In this document: piece after piece, positions 6,897-13,269 of the stretch
How the letters are laid out: the number at the start of each line of letters is the position of its first letter
Position numbering within the stretch: the first letter of the stretch is position 1
Source: an uncultured Caryophanales bacterium
GTDB lineage: Bacteria > Bacillota_I > Bacilli_A > RFN20 > CAG-826
Direction: 5' to 3'
Assembly: GCA_937895315.1 (NCBI GenBank)
Contig: CALAWM010000004.1
Coordinates: 1 to 15,534 of the forward strand
Length of the DNA: 15,534 bases
Made by a program: the position numbers and the translations under genes
The notes under the pieces: generated by a model
What the model saw: only the letters and a program-made list of their open reading frames with translations
Told to the model about the DNA's origin: nothing
Databases searched by the model: none

Positions 6897-7668
6897 TAAA
6901 CCCAAAAAACTATTCTTATTGGATCAAGATGGGACCCTTTACAAAGGGAAACATCTTTTTCCATATACAAAAGACTTTCTTAAATCAATCAGAGATAGCG
7001 GTGCAAACTATTTATTCATCACTAATAACTCATCAAGAAGCACTAAAGATTACGTTGAAAAGATGGCAAAGTTTGGTATAAAGGCAAAAGAAGAAGATTT
7101 TTATACTTCTTCACATGCAACGATGGACTATATCAAACATTATCACCCTGATTTGCCGGTGTATTTAGTCGGAACTATGGCACTCTCAAGGGAGTTTTTA
7201 GAAAATGGCATCAAATTAACCGATAAAGTTAGTGAGGCAAAAGTGGCCGTATTAAGTTATGATACTGAGCTAAATTATACAAAACTCACGGCACTGTGCG
7301 ACATCTTGGCAAATAAGGATGCAATTTACCTGGCTACAAACCCTGATCTTGATTGCCCATCCGAAGATGGATATCTACCCGACTGTGGAAGTTTCGCGAT
7401 GATGATTTATAACGCTACGGGTCGTAATCCCTTATTCTTAGGAAAACCCCGAAAACTCTTTGTCGATTCAATATTAGAACATTACAACTTAAAACCTGAA
7501 GACTTAGTAATTGTTGGCGACCGACTTTATACTGACATTGCTATGGGTACAAATTCTGCAGTTGATACCATTCTTGTCTTAAGCGGCGAAGCAACATTAA
7601 AAGACGTCGAAACATCACCATACAAACCAACATATATCGCAAATAGCGTATTTGATATTTTTAACTAA
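6880..7668 (+). CDS. HAD-family phosphatase, NagD/PGP-like (HAD-IIA)
   Basis: This 262-residue cytoplasmic phosphatase carries all four HAD motifs: L-D-Q-D-G-T (14-19) with nucleophile Asp15 and acid/base Asp17, I-T-N-N-S-S-R-S (47-54), the lysine in L-G-K-P-R-K (187-192), and V-G-D-R-L-Y-T-D-I (212-220) binding magnesium. The C2-type cap between motifs 2 and 3 and the T-N-N-S-S-R-S signature place it in HAD-IIA. Members dephosphorylate UMP, 4-nitrophenyl phosphate, glycerol 3-phosphate or phosphoglycolate. The ATG at 6880 overlaps the transporter end by 17 bases and has GGAAG just upstream. An earlier TTG at 6838 is less likely. Co-expression with a GDPD makes glycerol 3-phosphate an attractive substrate, by inference. 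Confidence 0.88.
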   Translation: MAITFNKPKKLFLLDQDGTLYKGKHLFPYTKDFLKSIRDSGANYLFITNNSSRSTKDYVEKMAKFGIKAKEEDFYTSSHATMDYIKHYHPDLPVYLVGTMALSREFLENGIKLTDKVSEAKVAVLSYDTELNYTKLTALCDILANKDAIYLATNPDLDCPSEDGYLPDCGSFAMMIYNATGRNPLFLGKPRKLFVDSILEHYNLKPEDLVIVGDRLYTDIAMGTNSAVDTILVLSGEATLKDVETSPYKPTYIANSVFDIFN

Positions 7669-7735
7669 AGTTAATAATTACTATAAGCAATCCCTTTTTA
7701 TTTAATAGAAATTAAATGCCATTTAAAAATAATGA

Positions 7736-7741
7736 TATAAT
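7736..7741 (+). promoter_or_regulatory. -10 box of the permease-mevalonate operon
   Basis: A perfect TATAAT lies 25 bases before the ATG at 7767 and upstream of a strong ribosome site, in the 98-base gap after the HAD gene. The -35 candidate TTAAAT at 7712-7717 is weak. No terminator is seen between the HAD gene and this box, so read-through from the upstream unit may also feed the operon. Confidence 0.55.
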
Positions 7742-7753
7742 AAACTTTCAAGC

Positions 7754-7761
7754 GAGGGGGA
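7754..7761 (+). promoter_or_regulatory. ribosome binding site that sets the start of the 97-residue protein
   Basis: GAGGGGGA stands 5 bases before the ATG at 7767. It argues against the in-frame ATG at 7716, which lies upstream of the likely transcription start and would add 17 residues encoded over the promoter box. Confidence 0.7.
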
Positions 7762-7766
7762 AGGCT

Positions 7767-8060
7767 ATGAAAAAGAAGAAAACGATGGTTAGCTTGTGGG
7801 GAGACCACATAGTTATTTCATCCTTATTTATCGGCCTAGCGATTAGTCTTGTCTTTGTGGCAATCACTTTTGGCATTATTGAAATATTAGCAATCTATAA
7901 TTCCGCAATTGCCAGTAACAAAAAAGACCTAATTTATGGCTTTGGCACACTTTCAGTCTTAATTGCATTCATTATTAATAATTTTTGGATTAAACCACAA
8001 CGAAACATCATTGCAAAAGTTGAGGAAAAACCAATAGAAAATCCTGAGGTTAAAGAATAA
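7767..8060 (+). CDS. small two-helix membrane protein of unknown function
   Basis: I do not recognise this 97-residue protein. It starts with a lysine-rich cap (MKKKK), then a long hydrophobic segment (about residues 14-44), a short polar turn S-N-K-K-D (50-54), a second hydrophobic segment (about 55-71), and a charged tail rich in Lys, Glu and Pro. By the positive-inside rule both ends probably face the cytoplasm. It is the first gene of the permease-mevalonate operon, and its stop is only 2 bases before the permease start, so the two should be made together. A role as the small subunit of that permease, in the place of TctB, is an inference from position. TctB proteins are longer and have more helices. 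A membrane regulator or assembly factor is also possible. Confidence 0.7.
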   Translation: MKKKKTMVSLWGDHIVISSLFIGLAISLVFVAITFGIIEILAIYNSAIASNKKDLIYGFGTLSVLIAFIINNFWIKPQRNIIAKVEEKPIENPEVKE

Positions 8061-8062
8061 TT

Positions 8063-9469
8063 ATGGTAATTACTTTAACTTTAATCTTACAAATGTTGGG
8101 AATCGCCCTCTTAATGACGATTCTTTACGTTATTATCGGTATTATTCCGGGCACTGATGAAACTAGTGTTTTAGTGCCAATGACCGTTATTCTTGTGTCT
8201 TTAAAACTTGACCCACTACTTATTATGACCGGCTTTATTGCCGCGGTCGTAACCTTAAATATCACAGACTCCATACCGACGGCGATTACTTCGATACCCG
8301 GTGGCGTTATGTCAACCCCACTTGTTGGACCTAGTCAAACCCTTAAAAAGCACGGTTATACTTCTTATAGCGTGCAATGGATGATGATTGGGTCATTAAT
8401 CGGTGTCTTGGTAAGTTTACCAATCGCCTTGGCTTTTTGGGGAATATTTGAATTTATTTCCGTGCAAACCGGAATGCAAGTAAGTAACTTCATTAAACAA
8501 TATAACGAATATATCTTCCTTGGTGGTGCCATTCTTATGAGCATGACAAGTAAGAAAAAATGGGTTGGCTTATTAACTATCATTCCTTTTGGATTTGCTA
8601 CCGCCTTTTTAAGAAATCCGAGTTTAGTAATTGAAGGTACATTATTAAACTTTTTAGTGGCCGGACGTAAACTATCAATGACTCCATTCTTTTTAAGTAT
8701 TACTACTGGACCACTTGTCTATGGTCTCTTCGAATTACTTTTCCCTTCTGTCTTTAAAAAACAAAAGGTTGAAGGAAAAATGACAGTGTTACTTGAACAA
8801 GATATTAAGAAAGTAAAAACCGGCACCAAGAAAGTTGTGCGAAAAACGGCAATTTCTAGTGCTTTAGGTAGTTTATTATTTTTCTTGTCACCAGTCGGTG
8901 TCACGATGATGCTTGGCGAATTCGCTACTCGGGATGAAAAAGACGAGGTGCAACAAGCAATTCAAGGTGTTGCTGTTGTAAACGGTATCTCAAGCGCAAC
9001 TTATCTTGCTGGTATCCTTATTTCCCTTTTCGTTTTTGCTTTCCCTATTTCTCCAGCCGCCCTTGGTCCTGGATCAGTTATTTTTAATGCTGGCGCGAAT
9101 GGGGTTGATGGTACATTTATTCAATTTGGTAATTCAGGATTAACTTTACCTAAAGGTAATCTATTAGTAGCCATCATAATTGGTATTGTTGTTGGTGTTA
9201 GCATCAGCGTATTTCTCGGCATGAAATATTCCCGGAAGATGACCGAACTTGTCTTTAAATATATTGCCCAAGAAACAGTATTAATCTTCTTATTCTCAAT
9301 TATTGCTCTTCTATCCTTTGCTGAAGCCGGGGTATATGGCTTAATTATTGTCCTTGCGGTTGGCTTATTCAGCGGTTGGCTCAATAAAAAAGGTGCAGGA
9401 TATGGGGTCCAATTCATGGCGCTTTACGCCGGCGGATTATTTATTACTTTACTAAAGGCGCTTTTCTAG
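8063..9469 (+). CDS. TctA-like permease (tripartite tricarboxylate transporter family)
   Basis: This 468-residue protein is strongly hydrophobic with ten or more likely helices. Near the N terminus G-I-I-P-G-T-D-E-T (26-34) and then S-I-P-T-A-I-T-S-I-P-G-G (70-81) match the paired G-x-x-P-G and I-P-G substrate-site loops of TctA large subunits, which import citrate and other carboxylates with a sodium or proton gradient. A second set of Gly/Pro-rich loops lies in the C-terminal half (P-A-A-L-G-P-G-S). It is a little shorter than the roughly 500 residues usual for TctA. No periplasmic binding protein (TctC) gene is adjacent. The start follows the 97-residue gene after 2 bases with only a distant GAGG, suggesting coupled translation. 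The substrate is unknown. Placement before mevalonate kinase suggests a link to isoprenoid precursors. Confidence 0.7.
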   Translation: MVITLTLILQMLGIALLMTILYVIIGIIPGTDETSVLVPMTVILVSLKLDPLLIMTGFIAAVVTLNITDSIPTAITSIPGGVMSTPLVGPSQTLKKHGYTSYSVQWMMIGSLIGVLVSLPIALAFWGIFEFISVQTGMQVSNFIKQYNEYIFLGGAILMSMTSKKKWVGLLTIIPFGFATAFLRNPSLVIEGTLLNFLVAGRKLSMTPFFLSITTGPLVYGLFELLFPSVFKKQKVEGKMTVLLEQDIKKVKTGTKKVVRKTAISSALGSLLFFLSPVGVTMMLGEFATRDEKDEVQQAIQGVAVVNGISSATYLAGILISLFVFAFPISPAALGPGSVIFNAGANGVDGTFIQFGNSGLTLPKGNLLVAIIIGIVVGVSISVFLGMKYSRKMTELVFKYIAQETVLIFLFSIIALLSFAEAGVYGLIIVLAVGLFSGWLNKKGAGYGVQFMALYAGGLFITLLKALF

Positions 9470-9478
9470 GTACTACAT

Positions 9479-10372
9479 ATGGACGGAAAAGCTCTTGCAA
9501 AAATCATTTTAATAGGCGAACACTCAGTAGTGTATGGTCACCCCGCCATTGCCATCCCTTTTTATGCTTTACGTAGTGAAGTCGTATTAACTCCTCATCA
9601 TGAATTTGTCTTTGACACAAAATATTATGAAGGTCCTGTTGCTGATGTCGTTTATGAATTACGTGGTCTCGTTGCCTTATTAAACGCCTTAAAAGAACGT
9701 TATAAAACAATTACCCCGGTCATCATTAGCATTCGTTCAAATCTTCCCGAAAAAAGTGGATTAGGATCAAGCGCCAGTGTCGCTAAAGCCTTGATTGATG
9801 CCTTTAACAATTTCTTTAAATTAGGGATGAGCCGTGAACAATATTTTGAATTACTAAAAATTAGTGAAAACATTTATCACCAAAAAGCGAGTGGGATTGA
9901 TGCATCAACCATTGTCTATGAAAAGCCAATTGTGTATCAAAACCCCCACATTTCCCCGATAAATCTAAATATTGACGGCTATTTAGTCGCCTTTTATTCA
10001 AATACAAATAGTGCAACCCGTGACGCAGTCGTTCACGTCAGCACCCACCCTTTCCGTGATATTCACATCAACGGTTTAGGGGCTATTACTGCCAACGCCA
10101 AATGGGCGCTTGAACATAACAACATCGAGGTTCTTAGCGAAATGTTTAACGCAAGCCATGAATATTTACGCGCTTTAGGTATTTCCACTCCCGCTTTAGA
10201 AATATTGCGCGAAGAAATATTTAAATGCGGGGCACTCGGCGTAAAAATCACCGGAGGAGGAATGGGCGGCTGTCTAATTGCGCTTTTTAAAGATGAACAA
10301 AAAGCCAAAGAAGCACAACTCTCACTTGAAAACTATCCATCGTGGATGGTAAACTTAAGATTATTAACATGA
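9479..10372 (+). CDS. mvaK1: mevalonate kinase
   Basis: This 297-residue GHMP-family kinase phosphorylates mevalonate to 5-phosphomevalonate with ATP, the first of the lower mevalonate pathway steps. Motif 1 is A-K-I-I-L-I-G-E-H-S-V-V-Y-G (7-20) with Lys8, and lacks the P-G-K form seen in animal enzymes. The phosphate-binding motif 2 is G-L-G-S-S-A-S (94-100). The catalytic aspartate is Asp141 in A-S-G-I-D-A-S, and motif 3 is K-I-T-G-G-G-M-G-G-C (256-265). The length fits the short bacterial type found in lactobacilli and streptococci. It begins 9 bases after the TctA-like gene with a weak ribosome site and ends in an ATGA overlap with mvaD. The four pathway genes are in the order seen in Gram-positive cocci. 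Confidence 0.95.
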   Translation: MDGKALAKIILIGEHSVVYGHPAIAIPFYALRSEVVLTPHHEFVFDTKYYEGPVADVVYELRGLVALLNALKERYKTITPVIISIRSNLPEKSGLGSSASVAKALIDAFNNFFKLGMSREQYFELLKISENIYHQKASGIDASTIVYEKPIVYQNPHISPINLNIDGYLVAFYSNTNSATRDAVVHVSTHPFRDIHINGLGAITANAKWALEHNNIEVLSEMFNASHEYLRALGISTPALEILREEIFKCGALGVKITGGGMGGCLIALFKDEQKAKEAQLSLENYPSWMVNLRLLT

Positions 10373-11322
10373 AATCAAAACGCGCTAATGTAAACATTGC
10401 TTTGCTCAAATACTGGGGCAAAAAAGATCAAAAGATTAATCTCCCGCATCAAACGAGTGTCTCGGTAACCGCGGATATATTTTATACACGGACTAATGTT
10501 GAAATTGATGAAAAATTAATTCGCGATAAAGTTATGCTCGATGGAAAAGAATTAACCGGGCTTCAATATACTAGAGTAGTTCAACATTTAAGTACAATGC
10601 GTGAATATTTCAAACGAAAAGAATTTTGTGTTGTCACTTCCGTCAATAACGTTTATGTCCGGGCCGGCTATGCCTCAAGCGCTAGTTCGTTTGCGGCCTT
10701 AACTGCTGCCTATGTCGACGCAATTGGGGCGAAAGTAAATGAAAAAGAACTTTCACAAATTGCCCGTTTAGGAAGCGGCAGTGCCACACGCTCAATTCAT
10801 GGTGGCTTTGTGGTCTGGCATCAAGGTCATGACCATGAATCAAGTTTCGCCGAAAAATTACCTATTGAATGGCCTGAATTTAGAATGCTTTTCACCATTA
10901 TTGATCCAAGTGTAAAACGTATTTCTAGTCGGATTGGTATGCAAATTACAATTGAGAAAGCCCCATCATATGACATTTATGTCCGGCAAAGTAATGACCT
11001 TGTCGCACCAATGATTGATGCCTTAATGAAGCACGAAATTGATACTGTCGGCCGCATTGCCGAACGAAGCGCTGAACTTATGCGTAACGTAATGCTTGAG
11101 GCTGGTTTAGAATATCACACCCCCATGACCCAAAAAGTAATCCAAAGTATTCGCTCAATTCGTTCGAAACACCGCATTCCGGTTTACTATACTTTTGATG
11201 CTGGTCCAAACTTAATTCTTTTAACCCTCGATAAACATGTTGATCAAGTAATGAAACTCTTACCCGATGTAAAAATCCAAGTTAGTGGCGTCGGAGGAGG
11301 CATTTCTGATGCGGATCTATGA
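10369..11322 (+). CDS. mvaD: diphosphomevalonate decarboxylase
   Basis: This 317-residue GHMP enzyme converts mevalonate 5-diphosphate to isopentenyl diphosphate with ATP and loss of CO2. Motifs are A-N-V-N-I-A-L-L-K-Y-W-G-K (6-18), the phosphate loop A-S-S-A-S-S-F-A-A (102-110), G-S-G-S-A-T-R-S (136-142) with the substrate-binding Arg141, and F-D-A-G-P-N (276-281) with the catalytic Asp277. All are diagnostic of the family. The chosen ATG overlaps the mvaK1 stop as ATGA. A GTG 27 bases earlier is less likely. The coding end contains, within its glycine triplet V-G-G-G, the ribosome site of the next gene and overlaps it by 14 bases, so expression of the pair is coupled. Confidence 0.95.
   Translation: MKSKRANVNIALLKYWGKKDQKINLPHQTSVSVTADIFYTRTNVEIDEKLIRDKVMLDGKELTGLQYTRVVQHLSTMREYFKRKEFCVVTSVNNVYVRAGYASSASSFAALTAAYVDAIGAKVNEKELSQIARLGSGSATRSIHGGFVVWHQGHDHESSFAEKLPIEWPEFRMLFTIIDPSVKRISSRIGMQITIEKAPSYDIYVRQSNDLVAPMIDALMKHEIDTVGRIAERSAELMRNVMLEAGLEYHTPMTQKVIQSIRSIRSKHRIPVYYTFDAGPNLILLTLDKHVDQVMKLLPDVKIQVSGVGGGISDADL
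11293..11300 (+). promoter_or_regulatory. ribosome binding site of mvaK2 inside the mvaD coding end
   Basis: GGAGGAGG stands 8 bases before the mvaK2 ATG and, in the mvaD frame, encodes part of the conserved glycine triplet near the C terminus (residues 309-311). It decides the start at 11309 over an earlier possible start at 11285. Confidence 0.85.
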
Positions 11323-12283
11323 GAAAGTTCCCGGTAAACTATATATTATTGGTGAATACAATGTTTTAAAAAGTGGCCATGGCGCAATTGTGGCTCCGGT
11401 CAATCTTTTTTTACAAGGCGCACTTACTCCTAATCATAAAACCACAATTATTGAAGATGGCGTCTCCCATCCATATTTAGATTTACTTAAAAAAGTGCCT
11501 CATCAACTAAAAAATACTGTTGAAACGATTACTTTTTTTAATGAATATTTAAAATTAAAGAATATTGAAGTTATTCATTTTGAATACGCAATTGAAAATA
11601 ACCTTGTGAGCGATGAACAAATAAAATATGGTCTTGGTTCAAGTGCGGCAAGTATTGTTTTGACTTTAAAACTTTTGAATCGTCTCTATAAAACAAACCT
11701 TTCCCCGGTTATGCTTTTTAAGATGGCAGTCTTAATTCAACGACGATTAGGAAGTTTAAGTTCAGGTGGCGATTTGGCCTCAATCATTTTTGATGTCCCG
11801 CTTTACTATGTTCGTTATGACTTAAATTGGTTACTAAACGAAAAGCGAACCTTTGCCCTTTTAGAAAGTGAATGGCCACTTCTTGAAATTAAATTGCTTA
11901 CGAAACTTCCTTACTTCATGGTTGGGTGGACGAAAGAAAGTCACACTCCAGACACGAATGGGATCATTGATGATGCATTCTTTGACAAAGCCCAGAAAAT
12001 TGTAAATAACTACCTCTTCACCTATGATGATATTTATATTTTTCAATACCAAACACTCCTTGAAGAGTTAAACCATACGAAAAAAGGAATGATTACTCAT
12101 AAACTTAAAACACTAGTGAAAAGCGCTAAAACACTGCAAATTGCCGCTAAAATAAGTGGGGCAGGGTATGGAGACTGCGGAATTGCCCAAATCAATAATC
12201 GCAATCAAATTAATGAACTCACTAAAGTATGGGAAAATGAAGGTATCAAAGTACTTGATATTTGGAGGCGTGATGATGAGTAA
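11309..12283 (+). CDS. mvaK2: phosphomevalonate kinase
   Basis: This 324-residue GHMP kinase phosphorylates 5-phosphomevalonate to mevalonate 5-diphosphate. Motifs are K-V-P-G-K-L-Y-I-I-G-E-Y (6-17), the phosphate loop K-Y-G-L-G-S-S-A-A (106-114), S-S-G-G-D-L-A-S (151-158), V-G-W-T (205-208) and S-G-A-G-Y-G-D-C-G (283-291), which in staphylococcal and streptococcal enzymes is an A-G-G-G-D-C type loop. The function is consistent with its place between mvaD and fni, the usual Gram-positive order. Length is slightly below the common 335-360. Start and stop overlap both neighbours (14 and 8 bases). Confidence 0.93.
   Translation: MRIYEKVPGKLYIIGEYNVLKSGHGAIVAPVNLFLQGALTPNHKTTIIEDGVSHPYLDLLKKVPHQLKNTVETITFFNEYLKLKNIEVIHFEYAIENNLVSDEQIKYGLGSSAASIVLTLKLLNRLYKTNLSPVMLFKMAVLIQRRLGSLSSGGDLASIIFDVPLYYVRYDLNWLLNEKRTFALLESEWPLLEIKLLTKLPYFMVGWTKESHTPDTNGIIDDAFFDKAQKIVNNYLFTYDDIYIFQYQTLLEELNHTKKGMITHKLKTLVKSAKTLQIAAKISGAGYGDCGIAQINNRNQINELTKVWENEGIKVLDIWRRDDE
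12264..12268 (+). promoter_or_regulatory. ribosome binding site that sets the fni start
   Basis: GGAGG lies within the last codons of mvaK2. It is 7 bases before the second of two adjacent ATGs (12276) and 4 before the first (12273), so 12276 is the better start. Much longer in-frame extension into mvaK2 has no such signal. Confidence 0.75.
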
Positions 12284-13259
12284 AAAACGAAAAGATGATC
12301 ATATAAAGTTTGCTCGTAAGCAAAAAGAATTGGAAAATGACTTTACAAAAGTTCGTTTAATTCATCATAGTGTTCCATCCATTAGTGTTGATGATATCAA
12401 TTTAGAAACATCATATTTTAATCGTTCTTTTTCTTATCCTTTTTACATAAATGCGATGACTGGCGGCAATGATGAAGGTAATAACATTAATTACCGGCTT
12501 GCCACGATTGCCTCAAAGTATAATATTCCTTTCTTTGTTGGATCACAAAGTTTAGCCTTTAAAGAAAAAGGGGTTAAAGAACAATATATTGCCCTGCGGA
12601 AAGCATTCCCCCATCTTTTTATCGTTAGTAATATTAATCCAAACTTTACCCTTATGATGGCTAAGGAAGCAATCGATATGTTAGGCGCGAATGCGCTTGC
12701 AATACACGTTAATAGCATTCAAGAAATCGTCATGAAAGAAGGGGATCGTGACTTTAGTAAATGGCTTATAAACATTGAAACAATTGTTAAAGGGGTAAAT
12801 GTCCCGGTAATCATTAAGGAAGTTGGATACGGAATGCATAAAGTAACCCTTGATGCTTTATATAAGATTGGTGTTAAATACATTGATATCAGTGGCACCG
12901 GTGGCACAAATTTCACGATTATTGAAAGTGAACGCAATAAAGTTAAAGATTCTGCTTTTAAAGACTTTGGTATATCCACTGTTGAAAGTTTAATGCTCGC
13001 AGAGGATTTAAAAGATGTCACTATCTTTGCAAGTGGCGGCGTTCGTAACGGCGTCAATGTTGTTAAATCCCTATGTCTTGGCGCCAAAGCAGTGGGAATG
13101 GCACGCTTCTTCCTTGATATCGCTTATCTTGAAGAAAATGAAGGCTACCATAAGATTGATACATTAATTGACGAAATTAAAAAAACGATGGTGCTTCTAA
13201 ACGTGAAGACACCATCGGAATTAACGACCAAGTTTATCTTTAAATCGCCCTTAGTCTAA
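12276..13259 (+). CDS. fni: type 2 isopentenyl-diphosphate delta-isomerase (FMN-dependent)
   Basis: This 327-residue flavoenzyme interconverts isopentenyl and dimethylallyl diphosphate using reduced FMN and magnesium. It is unrelated to the type 1 enzyme. Signatures are R-K-D-D-H (5-9), I-N-A-M-T-G-G (58-64), V-G-S-Q (88-91), H-V-N-S-I-Q-E (144-150) followed by E-G-D-R-D-F (155-160), K-E-V-G-Y-G-M (181-187), S-G-T-G-G-T-N-F (206-213) and A-S-G-G-V-R-N-G (252-259). All conserved positions I know of are kept, apart from a conservative D-D for D-E in the first motif. It closes the mevalonate operon. Its last codons form the upstream arm of the terminator hairpin and overlap the convergent GT2 gene by 9 bases. 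Confidence 0.95.
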   Translation: MSKKRKDDHIKFARKQKELENDFTKVRLIHHSVPSISVDDINLETSYFNRSFSYPFYINAMTGGNDEGNNINYRLATIASKYNIPFFVGSQSLAFKEKGVKEQYIALRKAFPHLFIVSNINPNFTLMMAKEAIDMLGANALAIHVNSIQEIVMKEGDRDFSKWLINIETIVKGVNVPVIIKEVGYGMHKVTLDALYKIGVKYIDISGTGGTNFTIIESERNKVKDSAFKDFGISTVESLMLAEDLKDVTIFASGGVRNGVNVVKSLCLGAKAVGMARFFLDIAYLEENEGYHKIDTLIDEIKKTMVLLNVKTPSELTTKFIFKSPLV

Positions 13260-13269
13260 GGGCTTTTTT
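13247..13269 (+). terminator. terminator of the mevalonate operon, spanning two convergent stop codons
   Basis: GCCCTTA (13247-13253) pairs with TAAGGGC (13257-13263) around a 3-base loop and is followed by six T. The downstream arm starts with the fni stop TAA (13257-13259). On the other strand the arm 13251-13253 is the stop of the GT2 gene. Read on the minus strand no T-run follows, so termination is expected mainly for the plus-strand operon. Confidence 0.85.

Noticed and set aside
7661..7674. Hairpin TTAAC-TAAA-GTTAA after the HAD gene as a terminator
   Set aside because: The stem is only 5 A/T-rich pairs with no T-run, too weak to end transcription.
7716..7766. Longer start for the 97-residue membrane protein
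   Set aside because: The extra codons run over the TATAAT promoter and the GAGGGGGA ribosome site, which belongs to the ATG at 7767.
10256..10266. Internal start in mvaK1 after GGAGGAGGA
   Set aside because: The purine run encodes the GHMP glycine motif, and the following ATG is too close for initiation and is in the same frame.
10369..11322. TGA read as tryptophan (mycoplasma code)
   Set aside because: mvaK1 and mvaD end in TGA exactly where the next gene starts, and tryptophan positions in conserved motifs use TGG.
12156..12275. N-terminal extension of fni into mvaK2
   Set aside because: The 40 extra residues are the mvaK2 end read in another frame. GGAGG before 12276 and the family's usual R-K-D-x-H N terminus fix the start.
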